From assembly GCA_012932295.1 (NCBI GenBank), contig JAAONU010000009.1, positions 4,824,203 through 4,888,202 of the forward strand: 64,000 nucleotides of DNA. Direction: 5' to 3'. The notes under the pieces are model-generated. The model saw only the letters and a program-made list of their open reading frames with translations, did no database searches and was not told the origin of the DNA. Source of the stretch: Cyclina sinensis. Its lineage: Eukaryota > Mollusca > Bivalvia > Venerida > Veneridae. A program made the position numbers and the translations under genes. Positions within the stretch are counted from its first letter, which is position 1. Every line of letters starts with the position of its first letter. Shown here in pieces: positions 23,901 to 33,677 of this stretch.

Positions 23901-25753
23901 CTCAATCAAAGATTTGACATCAACGTTTCAAGCCAATCGCTGTCCAAGTCTTGCTGGAAAGCCAAAACTGTTCTTCTTACAGGCTTGTCAAGGGAGAGAT
24001 AAAATGCAAGGTAAATTTGGAGAATATTATTTCTACGGTGTGGTAGTAAGTTTAAACTTAGTATAATTGATATTGTGTTAAATGATATTTAAGTTTGCAA
24101 ATATGCCATATGTGAGATTTCACATGCGAAACAGTTTGCTTACGTTTTTATAATTTTTTTTAACAAAGTTATTTTATTTGAATGCACCTTACCTTCTTGA
24201 TGTAATTTAAGTATACTTGAAGTTTGGCAAAAAAAGAATTTGCAGAAATTTGAAATATTTTGACATCACACAATGACTGCTTTCTGGGACCACAGTAAGT
24301 ACATGAAGTCATACCTGGACTGAAAGATGATAAAATTTAGTTGTTGACTTTATAGGGACATCATCCTTTTGAAATTGTCACAGTGACATATATATGGGGT
24401 CAAGTATTCATTTAAAGTATTTTACATAGATATAATATCTATATGATGATTTACAAGCCTTGGTATTTTTAATAGCGCATATTAATCCAGTTTTTGTGAA
24501 ACAATGGCACTTGATTTAGATCTAGCAAAAATTTGCTATTTTTAGCTGTTTCAATGTACTCCAAAAGTGTGTCTACACCTTTCATGGAAGTTTCATAAGA
24601 ATTCAGTTGCGAGATAAGTTGTCCCAGATCATTTAGTGTAAATTTGTGTTATATTGTTAAAGTTATTGCCCTTGTTTTTTCACTCGATATCTGTCCTACA
24701 GTCAAAAGACTTTATAAAAACAGTATCAACATGTGAAGTTACACACGTTTGTCTTTTGTTGCAAATAGATCCAGTATCTATGGGGTGCTATGATGACCTT
24801 TTATTTTGTGGAAATAGGCAATTTTTGGCATGTGTCACCACATTACCCAATAAGTTTTTGAAGTAAATTCTTACATTATTCCGTTCTACTTATGACAATA
24901 ATTACTTTTTAGAAGATAAAAAAAGCATGGATATGGTGTATTGTTGTCTTCGGACACATGTCTAGAACTTAAATTTTGAAAACTATTCTGTGTCTTCTAG
25001 GTGGAGAAATTCAGCAGGATGGACCAGTACCTGTTCCAATTACCAATGAGGATGCCGGACATAATCTTGGAATTGACAATGATGGACGAAAGGAAATGAT
25101 CCCTAATGAGGCTGATTTTCTCCTAGGCTACGCTACTGTCCCTGGTTATGTGTCATTTCGAAGTAGAAACCATGGGTCCTGGTACATCAGAAAACTGTGT
25201 GAACTCTTGGAGAAATATTCAAACAAGTAAGTCTGGTATTCCTAGTTTATACTTCTTGCTAGAAATTTGCAAGATTTATTTATGGTCTGAACTGTTTCTG
25301 TAGCAATTATATTCCAGTATGTGAAGGCAAGTTATTTGTTTAGAGAAATCGAAATAACTTTATTATATGTTTATTTATAGCAGTTTAGTTCTGTTTGATA
25401 CTTCTTTTGAATGTATAACAAGGGGTCCCTGTATGCAAATCATTAAGGGAAATAATTCGATCAATCTTTTAAAGTGTTCAAGGACTGTCATGTGCTAAAA
25501 CTCAAGAATACTTTAATCCTTTTTAAATATTTATATGAAATTTAAGCATATTTAATTTCGTAGATTAATTAGTTTAAAAAAAACAAAAAAACAATTTTTT
25601 TCTTTTTTTGTATATTTCAGTTATGACCTAATGACCATCTTGGTTGAAGTAAATAATGAGGTTGCTGCTGCAAATGCAAATATGGATGGAGGGTTGTACA
25701 AACAAATTCCGGCACCACTCGTAACATTAAGGAAAAGAATTTTCTTCCGATAA
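11970..25753 (+). CDS. casp8: Caspase-8-like initiator caspase with two DEDs and a Death-domain-like segment
   Basis: Thirteen coding exons with GT-AG borders and consistent phases: 11970-12174, 12990-13191, 13870-14105, 15885-16007, 16215-16445, 17105-17292, 18476-18572, 19363-19437, 20873-21301, 21551-21655, 23708-24010, 25001-25226, 25621-25753. The product is about 850 residues. Two death effector domains (about 35-118 and 124-214) carry the RxDL hallmark (RIDL, RGDL). A Death-domain-like helical segment follows at about 338-420 (LGIELGF, RTLKILQDW, LLFVLHKLGLKN). Residues 430-590 are a Q/G/P-rich linker. The caspase domain starts at YRMDRKPRGWCIIVNN; His is about 681 in LTHG and the active Cys about 724 in QACQG. 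The small subunit includes IPNEADFLLGYATVPGYVSF and ends KRIFFR. It should be recruited by FADD-like adaptors in the cytosol and activate effector caspases. Human caspase-8 is about 480 residues and lacks the DD and long linker. An acceptor at 11964-11965 directly precedes the ATG, so a 5' UTR exon lies upstream. No frameshifts; probably functional. Confidence 0.93.
12472..12527 (-). repeat. Fragment of an inverted-repeat DNA element family (intron 1)
   Basis: On the minus strand it reads AATCTGACTGAAGT, then GATCT, then GGTTAGATCTGAAGGCGAC, matching the left end of the element at 23072-23585 (AATCTGACTGAAGT ... GGTTAGATCTGAAGACGAC). It is probably one end of a larger copy in this intron, whose other end I could not place. 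Confidence 0.5.
14150..15299. mobile_element. Interspersed repeat with CCTACCGGT ends (caspase intron 3)
   Basis: It begins AGTCACCTACCGGT just after exon 3 and ends ACCGGTAGGGGACT, an imperfect 14-bp inverted repeat. Inside are a simple CCGTC/TCTG run (about 14187-14240) and loosely repeated ATGACCTTGACC and ACTTCAAACTTGG phrases. No coding frame. It looks like a non-autonomous molluscan repeat; the exact right border is uncertain because related sequence (CAAGCTCTTGTTTTA) continues to about 15330. Confidence 0.5.
15480..15551 (-). mobile_element. tRNA-derived SINE head (caspase intron 3)
   Basis: On the minus strand it has an A-box-like TGTGGTCTGGTG and a B box GGTTCGAGTCT spaced as in a tRNA. 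No closed acceptor stem, so it is a SINE head or tRNA pseudogene, not a working tRNA. Confidence 0.45.
16650..16705 (+). repeat. Short fragment of a 'ATGCCCCTACC ... GGGGGCATATAG' repeat
   Basis: Starts ATGCCCCTACCGC and ends GGCAGGGGGCATATAG, a short inverted pair. A related inverted piece (CTATATGCCCCCTGCCA) is at about 15401 and a diverged one (TATACCCCCTAC ... GGTATATAAG) at about 28554. These look like termini of one repeat family. Confidence 0.4.
17695..18134. mobile_element. MITE with perfect 17-bp inverted ends and an internal tRNA-like module (caspase intron 6)
   Basis: AAGCGACTGACTCACAG at 17695-17711 is exactly inverted at 18118-18134. Within it, on the minus strand, a canonical pol III A box TGGCTCAGTGG (17881-17891) and a B box GGTGCGAATCC (17829-17839, one mismatch to consensus) are spaced about 40 nt apart. 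No coding frame. Either a SINE inserted in the MITE or the MITE family carries a tRNA-derived core. Confidence 0.8.
19474..19580 (+). mobile_element. tRNA-derived SINE head (caspase intron 8)
   Basis: A-box-like TGGCCTCATGG (19475-19485) and B-box-like GGTTTGATCTC (19519-19529) at tRNA-like spacing. Diverged; tail not resolved. Confidence 0.45.
19603..19683. repeat. Three perfect 27-bp tandem units (caspase intron 8)
   Basis: The unit begins TTTGATTGGATCCTTACATA and ends CCCCTAG. Three copies are essentially identical, so the expansion is recent. Confidence 0.9.
19996..20254 (-). mobile_element. tRNA-derived SINE, copy 2 (caspase intron 8)
   Basis: Same family and orientation as 3119-3372, with a B-box-like GGTTCAAATCC near its minus-strand start. 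The shared blocks TTTACTAACCAAT and CTTCCTCACTTG are conserved. Confidence 0.65.
22185..22720. repeat. Degenerate ~130-bp tandem repeat (caspase intron 10)
   Basis: About four diverged units recur with the order: AACCATAACCCT, then TATC.CCCCT, then a T-run, then GAGCATAAC, then AAACTA and a GATTGA-like phrase. Noncoding. Confidence 0.5.
23072..23585. mobile_element. DNA element with imperfect inverted ends (caspase intron 10)
   Basis: The left end TGCATTGCATCAATCTGACT is mirrored by TGCAATGCACAATCTGACT read from the right end, and the inner GGTTAGATCTGAAGACGAC pairs with a GGATCTGAGGACGACC block. About 514 bp, no transposase. Confidence 0.55.
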
Positions 25754-26429
25754 CTGGAAATATGTCGGTGAAGTGAAACGATTTTTTAACTTACTGAGAA
25801 TTATAAAAGAAATATAAGCCACTGTTATCACTGAGTAATAAAAAAAATCTTCATTAAGATTGACAGAGGTGCAACAGTGAAGTCATTAAGTGTTGTAAAA
25901 AAATATTTGGAAATGTGCAACATTTTCAGAAACTGTTCATAACATTGAGAGAAAGATTTCAAAATGCTATCATACATGTACATCTGAAAATATGATAGTA
26001 GTACAGCAAAACTACGAAAAATCATGCCACCTGTATCATTTAGGAAAATAGTTTTTCTTGAAGGGATTTGAAATGCATGTGAAATGAATTTAGAAGTATT
26101 TTCAAAATTTATTTAGAATTACACCATTTTGCAAATGTCAAACATTTTCTTAAATGTCATGGGAATTTAACAGTGTATTTAGAGGTTAAATATATTATGT
26201 TAAGCTTTTGTACAAATGTGCATTACATAATGTTAGAATATGTGATAATTTAAGAGTGATCAAAAGCACATTTGCAGTAATGTCTTCTTTAAACTATAAA
26301 CATTCATGTTTTTGAAGCCTGTTGTATCTTCTACAGCTCATAACTCAGCTGTTAAGATTGGCTCTTGTCATTCTTCCATCGCAGTACGTAACTTTTCTTC
26401 ATCCATCATAGTACATAACTGTCAATAAA
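25754..26429 (+). other. Likely 3' UTR of the caspase gene with candidate poly(A) signals
   Basis: AT-rich sequence after the TAA at 25751-25753. AATAAA occurs at 25837-25842 and 26424-26429. Which one is used cannot be told from sequence. Confidence 0.45.
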
Positions 26430-26958
26430 TTGCTGCAGTTGGCATCTTCTTCTAAAATGCATGGTTGAAGTTACTGCAGCATGACAGAGATGTTCTTGAA
26501 GCATTATCTAGTCATTGCTTTTATCTTCCATTTATTGTTTTGGGCTGTTTTTCTCAGGCGAGCAGTTCAGAGCAGTTATGTCCCTCTTGTTTGTAATATT
26601 GTTACTTTACACATATTTTGCTATCATTTTAAAAGTACCACATTGTTGAATTTTGTAGTTTATAGATTTCACATATTTTTGTTCTGTTCATTAATTATTG
26701 ACACTACTGCGAAAAACATTGGTTTGGCAGGTTTCAAGAAGTATCACTTTATTTGATGCGCATTATTGAACTATATGTATAAAGACTTAGATCCAGGAGG
26801 GATAAGGACATCTGTCAGAACAGCTACCCAAGTGTTTCAGATACGGATCTGTGTATTGCTGTAAATAGTTTATATTTTTAACATTCTGATTAACTACTAC
26901 TGTGCTAAATATCTGATATGGACATGTCTGTCGTTCAGTGTAGACAAATCCATTTATT

Positions 26959-27844
26959 AACCAGGTTTTCAATTTTGAAAATCCTGGTTATTAGATTGGG
27001 GTATGGCGGGCGGATGGGCGGGCGTCAAACGAAATTGTGTCCGCTCTGTAACTCTTCAACCCTTTGAAGAATTTTGATGAAACTTCAGACAAATGTTTAC
27101 CACATCAAGATGACGTGCAGAACGCATGTTCCGCATGGCTGGCTCCAAGGTCAAGGTCACAGTGACATTAACATTGAAAATCCTGTCCGCTCTGTAACTC
27201 TTCAACCCTTTGAAGAATTTTGATGAAACTTCAGACAAATGTTTACCACATCAAGATGACGTGCAGAACGCATGTTCCGCATGGCTGGCTCCAAGGTCAA
27301 GGTCACAGTGACATTAACATTGAAAATCCTGTCCGCTCTGTAACTCTTCAACCCTTTGAAGAATTTTGATGAAACTTCAGACAAATGTTTACCACATCAA
27401 GATGACGTGCAGAACGCATGTTCCGCATGGCTGGCTCCAAGGTCAAGGTCACAGTGACATTAACATTGAAAATCCTGTCCGCTCTGTAACTCTTCAACCC
27501 TTTGAAGAATTTTGATGGCTCCAAGGTCAAGGTCACAGTGACATTAACATTGAAAATCCTGTCCGCTCTGTAACTCTTCAACCCTTTGAAGAATTTTGAT
27601 GAAACTTCAGACAAATGTTTACCACATCAAGATGACGTGCAGAAATTGTTGTCTCATTATTAAGTATACTCCTTGCAGACAGTATTGTTAGCCGAAATTT
27701 ACATCCTACTCATTATCATGTATTCTCATGAATATTATCTTTTCCTTCATGTCATGTTATAATCTTTTGAATATTCATAGCAATCTTCATTCCAAAATTC
27801 ATACTATAGTATAGAATCAGAACAACATTTTTGAAAACCTGGTT
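26959..27844. mobile_element. Inverted-repeat element carrying a 146-bp tandem array
   Basis: AACCAGGTTTTCAA at 26959-26972 is exactly inverted at 27831-27844. Between them lies the tandem array 27038-27643. The minus-strand open frames repeated at 146-bp steps are artefacts of the array: the period is not a multiple of three. Confidence 0.7.
27038..27643. repeat. 146-bp tandem array, five units (one internally deleted)
   Basis: Units begin TGTCCGCTCTGTAACTCTTC at 27038, 27184, 27330, 27476 and 27560. The first three are 146 bp and virtually identical. The fourth is 84 bp because about 62 bp is missing after GAATTTTGATG; the fifth is truncated at 27643. Each full unit includes CCAAGGTCAAGGTCACAGTG. 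Confidence 0.92.
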
Positions 27845-28184
27845 TCGTGGCATTGCCATGTTTCTTGTTGTTTATTAGGGTGCTTATTGAAAATTTACTG
27901 ACTGAATGGCGAATGTTCAGAACAGGATCAGAATGCAAGGATGTGCAGGCGGATCTTGGTCTGAACCTGTCGCAAAGGCAGAGTTAGTTGCCTCCAGCAA
28001 GGTTAAGGTCAAAAGTATTTCAAGCTACACATATTCCTCTAGCTTTAACTTTGATGCTATTAAATGTTTTTTTAAGAGGGGCTTACCCTAAAATGAAGAC
28101 CATTCCATTTCCTTCTAAATCATATGGATATTAATAATATTTAACAAATTATTACTGGATGTCATGGTGTCTGTCAAAAATTCT

Positions 28185-28290
28185 AAGTTAACTGAATAAA
28201 TGTAAGCTGAATTAATGTAAACTGAATTCTAAGTAAACTGAATCAGTGTAAACTGAATTAATGTAAACTGAATTCTAAGTAAACTGAATC
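28185..28290. repeat. Short AT-rich tandem repeat
   Basis: Alternating GTAAACTGAATTAAT and GTAAACTGAATTCTAA phrases make units of about 45 bp, just over two copies. Confidence 0.7.
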
Positions 28291-30470
28291 AGTTGATATT
28301 AAGGCTTCATATGGAAATATTTAGTTTTAATGTTGTTCGGAAAATATTTCAACATAATTTTCTTCTTAACACTGTTAGTTATTATTCATAGTCAATAGAG
28401 GAGACAAAAAAAATACGTTTGTACATTGAGTATGATTGGTGAATTTTGGGCAAGCCAGCTTGAAATACACCTCAAAACAACAGAATGGTCAGATGACAGT
28501 ATTCTGTAAAGACTTGCTGGGTACCTTTTTTGTAAATTATAACTCTTAATTATACCCCCTACAAACGAGGTTTAGAGGGTGGGGGCGGAGGTATATAAGA
28601 ATAAGCTTGTCGGTCATATTTGGGTTCAGACCACTAAATTTTTACATAGTTATGGCTCTTTTTTATCATCAGTTTTGCACACACAAAAAATGGATTGGAA
28701 TTATATTTTGTACTCAAATGTAACATCATTAAATACAGGTTGATTTCAGATTTGAGCACAGAGCACTAAATGTTCATAGTTTTGATTACTTTTCATTTTA
28801 CCAGTTTCAAACTGGTTTTGATGATTTAAAATCTTACTTGATACAATTACCTGTACAATGTTGTCTTTGTTTTCACTAGAGATTATTTCTTTTTACATGT
28901 TTCTCTTTGCCACAAAAGTAATTCCGGTCTCCATCTGACAAGGACATCAGTGGGGGTATTAGTCGCATTCAGCGATAGCTCTAGTTCTGAAATACATGTA
29001 TGCAAGGTGTGTGCACAAAATAACTCTGTGAAATAAAGTTTTGATTTTTCCTTCAAAATGATTTGTAAAAGAACATTTTGATAACTGTCAGTGATCAAGC
29101 CCATCACAGGCCATGGTCATTGAGGGATTCTAGCACTGGACCATCCCAGGAACAATTGTTAGCTAAACTGTTTGCCAGATATGACTTTGACCTTTTCAAG
29201 GGTAAAACTCAGCTGAAATAAATTGTGATAATTATTATAAAAATAAAATGAAAGTGCTGTAAAGTCTTTTTGATGTTGATTTTTTATCCCCTTCACCCAC
29301 CCTGTTTATAAAGTGGTAGGTATGTAGCATTGCTATTGTCCATTTGTATGTATAGAGTCAGTCATTTTGTCAAATCAGTAACTGGCAAACGCATGTGCCC
29401 AGGTTCATGAAAATTGATAGGGGTGATCTGGCATGACTAATTGATAACCCAATTTTACCTTGAGGTTTGAGTGACAGCCTGTGTAAACCCCTTGTCGAAT
29501 TAATACCTTGGGAACACTTTGGCATTTGCAGGGACATGACCAGCACGTGATTATTGATTTTGAGGTCAAAGGTCCAGGTCTGAATAATGATTGAAAATGA
29601 CAGGTTTAATAATTTTCTCGAAATAAGTGTGTGCAAGACAATGAACCATTTCATTGACAGGTTTTAGTGAAAAGTGTTGTTTTTATTTTTCATCAATAAA
29701 AGAAACTTCAATGAATGTAAAATTAATGTATTAGCTCAAATAAATGCTGTTGTCAAGGTTAAGTGAACAATGAATTAATTACAGTTGTGTTGGGACAAAT
29801 AGAGACAGACGTACCCGGGTCAAAGATTTGCTAAAAATGCTCTAGGTGAACATTTAACCTTTTTTCTGATACTTCACCAAATACGTATTTGAGCCTTTGG
29901 CCTCGGGTCAATACCACTGCCCTCGGACAAATAACAGTGCCAATATCAAATCACTTACTCATTAATATATAAAAGCCAATTGGACATTTTCAAACAAATG
30001 CGCTCTCTAACGACTCCCGTCCTAATTGATTTCTTTCAACACCGCTCTCTCAAAGAAATATCGTCTGATGTTCAGCTTGGCTGACAACCGTTTTACCATT
30101 TGATCCATCCAACTGATTACTAATATTATTTTTAGCTGGTTCATTTCTGTAAACTCACTGGTTTGAAGAGAGAATAAACACAATGCACACACATTGGATT
30201 GAAAACTTAAATACTCAGTGTCACTCACAAAGATAAAATTTACTACAATTTTTAGGTTTTACGTAATAAAATATGTTAAAACTGTGCCTTTGAAATGAAC
30301 ACAGCTGCATAAGTCTTTAGTTTTTGACATTTTATAAGTTTTGTCACTATAAATGTCTACAGTCAAACAGGGCCTTTCAAATAGAGTCAAACAAATATCA
30401 TACGTAAATATATGCTCTGTTTCGCACAACGTTTACTTATTTTCAGTCAGCATGATACAGTTCAAACGTT
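28291..30470. other. Intergenic, no gene seen
   Basis: AT-rich with repeat fragments (for example at about 28554-28620). Short open frames on either strand have no recognisable domain, splice context or codon pattern that I would call coding. Confidence 0.4.
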
Positions 30471-30536
30471 AGGTTAGACTGGTTCTTTTTCGTAAATTTG
30501 AATGAGAAAGAAACGGCTAAGGAACCAGTCTAACCT
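30471..30536. repeat. Perfect 15-bp inverted repeat (hairpin)
   Basis: AGGTTAGACTGGTTC at 30471-30485 pairs exactly with GAACCAGTCTAACCT at 30522-30536, with a 36-nt spacer. It could be a tiny MITE or a transcribed hairpin. Confidence 0.75.
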
Positions 30537-30667
30537 TATATTTTATTTTCTAGGAAATCGGGTAAGATCGTCATTCCGAAATTACTAACACAATATTAAC
30601 ATTTCAACATTGATGGTATCCAACTATCAAAGGAAAAAATCTTGTGTGATACAGTTACTCGAATTCT

Positions 30668-30720
30668 AATACCAGTTTGTGTAACTGTGTTGGTAGAGCA
30701 GCCGACTTGCTAGCGGGAAG
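30668..30720 (+). mobile_element. Decayed tRNA-like SINE head
   Basis: GTTGGTAGAGCAGCCGACTT resembles a tRNA D-arm and anticodon arm, and GTCGTTGGTTTGTTA follows where the T-arm should be, but the B box is degraded. Not a functional tRNA. Confidence 0.4.
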
Positions 30721-31994
30721 TCGTTGGTTTGTTATATTATTGTTCTAACCCTACGACAGTTGCGCCTACTTTGGGTGTGCAACTATTCTTAGCGATATAC
30801 TGGTATTTGATTGATGTAAATGCGATCTAAATTATATTGGCAGAATTATTTCTGAACCCATTGTCCTTACTTTAACTAAGCGTGTCCTTTATTTAGACCA
30901 TTCCATCTCGTACAAAATCATATAAATTGTATTATTTAATAAAAAAAATATTACCAAATCTGAAGATTTCGTTCAAAAATTCAAGTACAACAGGTAGAAC
31001 TGAATGAATTGAATATTATAAGAGCTGCTGTTATGCAATCAATTTCTTTTTTCTCCCTTCATACAAATTGTCTAAATGCCGTATCACCTAAAATGCCACA
31101 GATTGGCTACTTGTGTAAATCTCGCGGCAGCTGGATAAGATCTTGCAAAATCTCGTTTGTTTTATATCTCAAATGTCTCAAAAACTATTTGATTGTGGTG
31201 AAAACAAATTGCCTAATGAAACTGAGCATTCATTCGTCTTCAAAATGGTACATTACTTAATAAAATCGAACCGGAAATGCTAAAAGTTTTATGCAAAGAA
31301 GAAAACCACCTGCATGGTTGGAATTTATTAGCACATCTGCAGCTTGACTACCTAAAAATCAGATTTTTTTCGACATATCAAAAAATAAATAAAACCCTTT
31401 TCTTTTATACTGAAATAGTCACACTATAATATGCTCATGATTTCTAGTTAGTATTTGAACAGGTCATTTAGTTTTTGGACAAGATGTTGATTAAACAGTG
31501 CACGTGTATTCCTTTAGCTTATAAAGGAGTTTCGACTCTGTGGTATTTCAGGTCTTTGGCCATATGGAAACTGTTTTGAATACATGTCTTTCTTTACTTT
31601 TTGCAAACATATTTCATTTTATAGAGCATGAGAAAGTAGAATACCTATGCAGTATATAATCGGTGTTTTTAGGGTACGTCCCTTTGAACTGTTCAGGGCC
31701 GTCCATAACAAAATACATGTAGTGCGTTTAATTCACACATAACGGATTAAATTTGATAAATCGCCAGCGCTTTAAATACATTGAATGTAAGAGTATCGCA
31801 CATTTTGATAAATTCTTAATGAATTACCTTTGTATGGTTAATGAAGTGTTTATGTACAACATTGCATGAGAATGCATCCTATCCTGGTAGTAAAAGAGAA
31901 AATACGATGAATAATTCATGAGTTTGATCAAATGCCGTTGTCTAAGTGGACAATGGGTGAAAGGAACGTTGACGAAGGTAGAGAATTTAATGCA
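30721..31994. other. Intergenic, no gene seen
   Basis: AT-rich; no conserved coding frame, inverted ends or tandem structure that I can support. Confidence 0.35.
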
Positions 31995-32144
31995 TCAAGT
32001 TTCAAAGTTTATTTGCATATAAGGCCTCCGGCCCAAACACAATATTTACAACATCACATGAATAATACATTGTATATAGTTATGATCAACACAGTACATG
32101 TATATCGTATGTAACATTATATAATATTTTACAATATGTTTACA

Positions 32145-33623
32145 CTAACTGTATATTTTCATTAACTGTTCCCTCTCTTTAAATGAATTATAGATATACA
32201 TAGAAAGATTTCGTAATAAACTCACATTTTCAGTAGACATTAAATCATAAAATTTTTCAACAGACGGATATTGAAAATAATACACTGGCAAATACATTGA
32301 GCGAAGATTAGAGTACAAAGGACAAATGATCATAAAGTGGTACTCGTCTTCGATAACTGTTTCACAGTATAAACATACACGATCTTCTCTTGTAATATTA
32401 AAATGTCTTCCCTTTTCTATCATAAGATTGTGCGCTGAGCTTCGAAAATTTGCAAAACATCTTCTAAACTTATCAACATCTATAGCATTAATATACTTTT
32501 CAACTTTAAAACACTGCTTGAAATTTATATAGTGACATAATTTACTATTCTCTCTACACCTAGCGTTCCAATCTTGTAAAGCTTGATCTGTTAACTTTTG
32601 AACATATTGAAGTAAAAACATTTTTGGGTTTATCACATTTTGAGCTTCCCAAATATAACCAAAACCATTACTATATAAATTATCTCTGACATCGCTAACC
32701 CAATTATTGTAACCGAGATTATCATAGTACATAAGCATTTCATAACATAGTCTAGGATATCTATGCCTAGGTAGATTTAATAGTCTTACCCAATATTTAA
32801 TACAGCGTTTAGATGAATATACACTCATTGGAAATCTACCAGTGTCTCCTAGTATAGCATCATTACAAGCTGTTTTATTTACATTCAAGAATCTTTTACA
32901 AGCATATATTTGCAGTGATTCTATACAATGTGGCTTTTTAAGGCCCCATAATTTTGACCCATATAACATGACAGATGCGATTTTGGAATCAAAAATTTTG
33001 AAAAAAGTTTTGAATGGTAAACATGAAACATGTTGAAAAGAGTTTAAAATACATATAAGTACCTTTTTAGCCTTAATAGACATGGCTTCTGCCATTTTAT
33101 ACATTGAAAGTCTGTTTGAAAAATATATGCCAACGTATGTAAAACCATTGACAATATCTAATTGGCTACCATTGTATGTCCATTTTTCTCTTCTTGCTAA
33201 CTGACCACCACGCTTAAATACGAGAATTTTAGTTTTTGTAATGTTTACCACAAGTTTGCTTTTACTACAAAATTGGTATAAAATGTTTAGTTGTTTTTGC
33301 AACCCGACAACAGTATCTGCAATTAAGGCAATATCGTCTGCAAACATCAATATGAATATTTCAACAATATCAGGAAATAACTGAATCCCTCTAATGTTGT
33401 TATCACATAGCATTGAATACAATTCATTGATAAACATTGCAAACAAAACAGGACTTAAACTACAACCCTGACGTAATCCAATAGGACATGTAAATACATT
33501 AGAAACACCATGATTTGATCTGACACATGCTTTAACCGACGAATAAATTTGTTGTACAGCTTCAAACAAATGACCTTTGATACCATTTCTTTTTAAAACA
33601 TCATATAAAAGACCTCGCTCCAC
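32145..33623 (-). pseudogene. LINE reverse transcriptase domain and C-terminal zinc knuckle
   Basis: A 492-codon open stretch starting just after the frame break. RT blocks are visible: LRQGCSLSPVLFAMFINEL, then FADDIALIAD with the catalytic aspartates, then NITKTKILVF. The C-terminus has CLYC, eight residues, H, four residues, C (EYHFMIIC), a zinc knuckle. The first catalytic aspartate region (FIDFR, then FDSVERGLL) is split by a deletion of about 5 bp near 33633, so the internal methionine here is not a genuine start. Confidence 0.85.
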
Positions 33624-33677
33624 TGAGTCAAAATCTAAAATCTATGAAAGCCACATATACAGTCTTACCTTTCATAC

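Noticed and set aside
27056..27614. Repeated minus-strand open frames of 60-88 codons
   Set aside because: They are the same frame recurring in each 146-bp tandem unit. The unit is not a multiple of three and lies in a DNA element, so no protein is implied.
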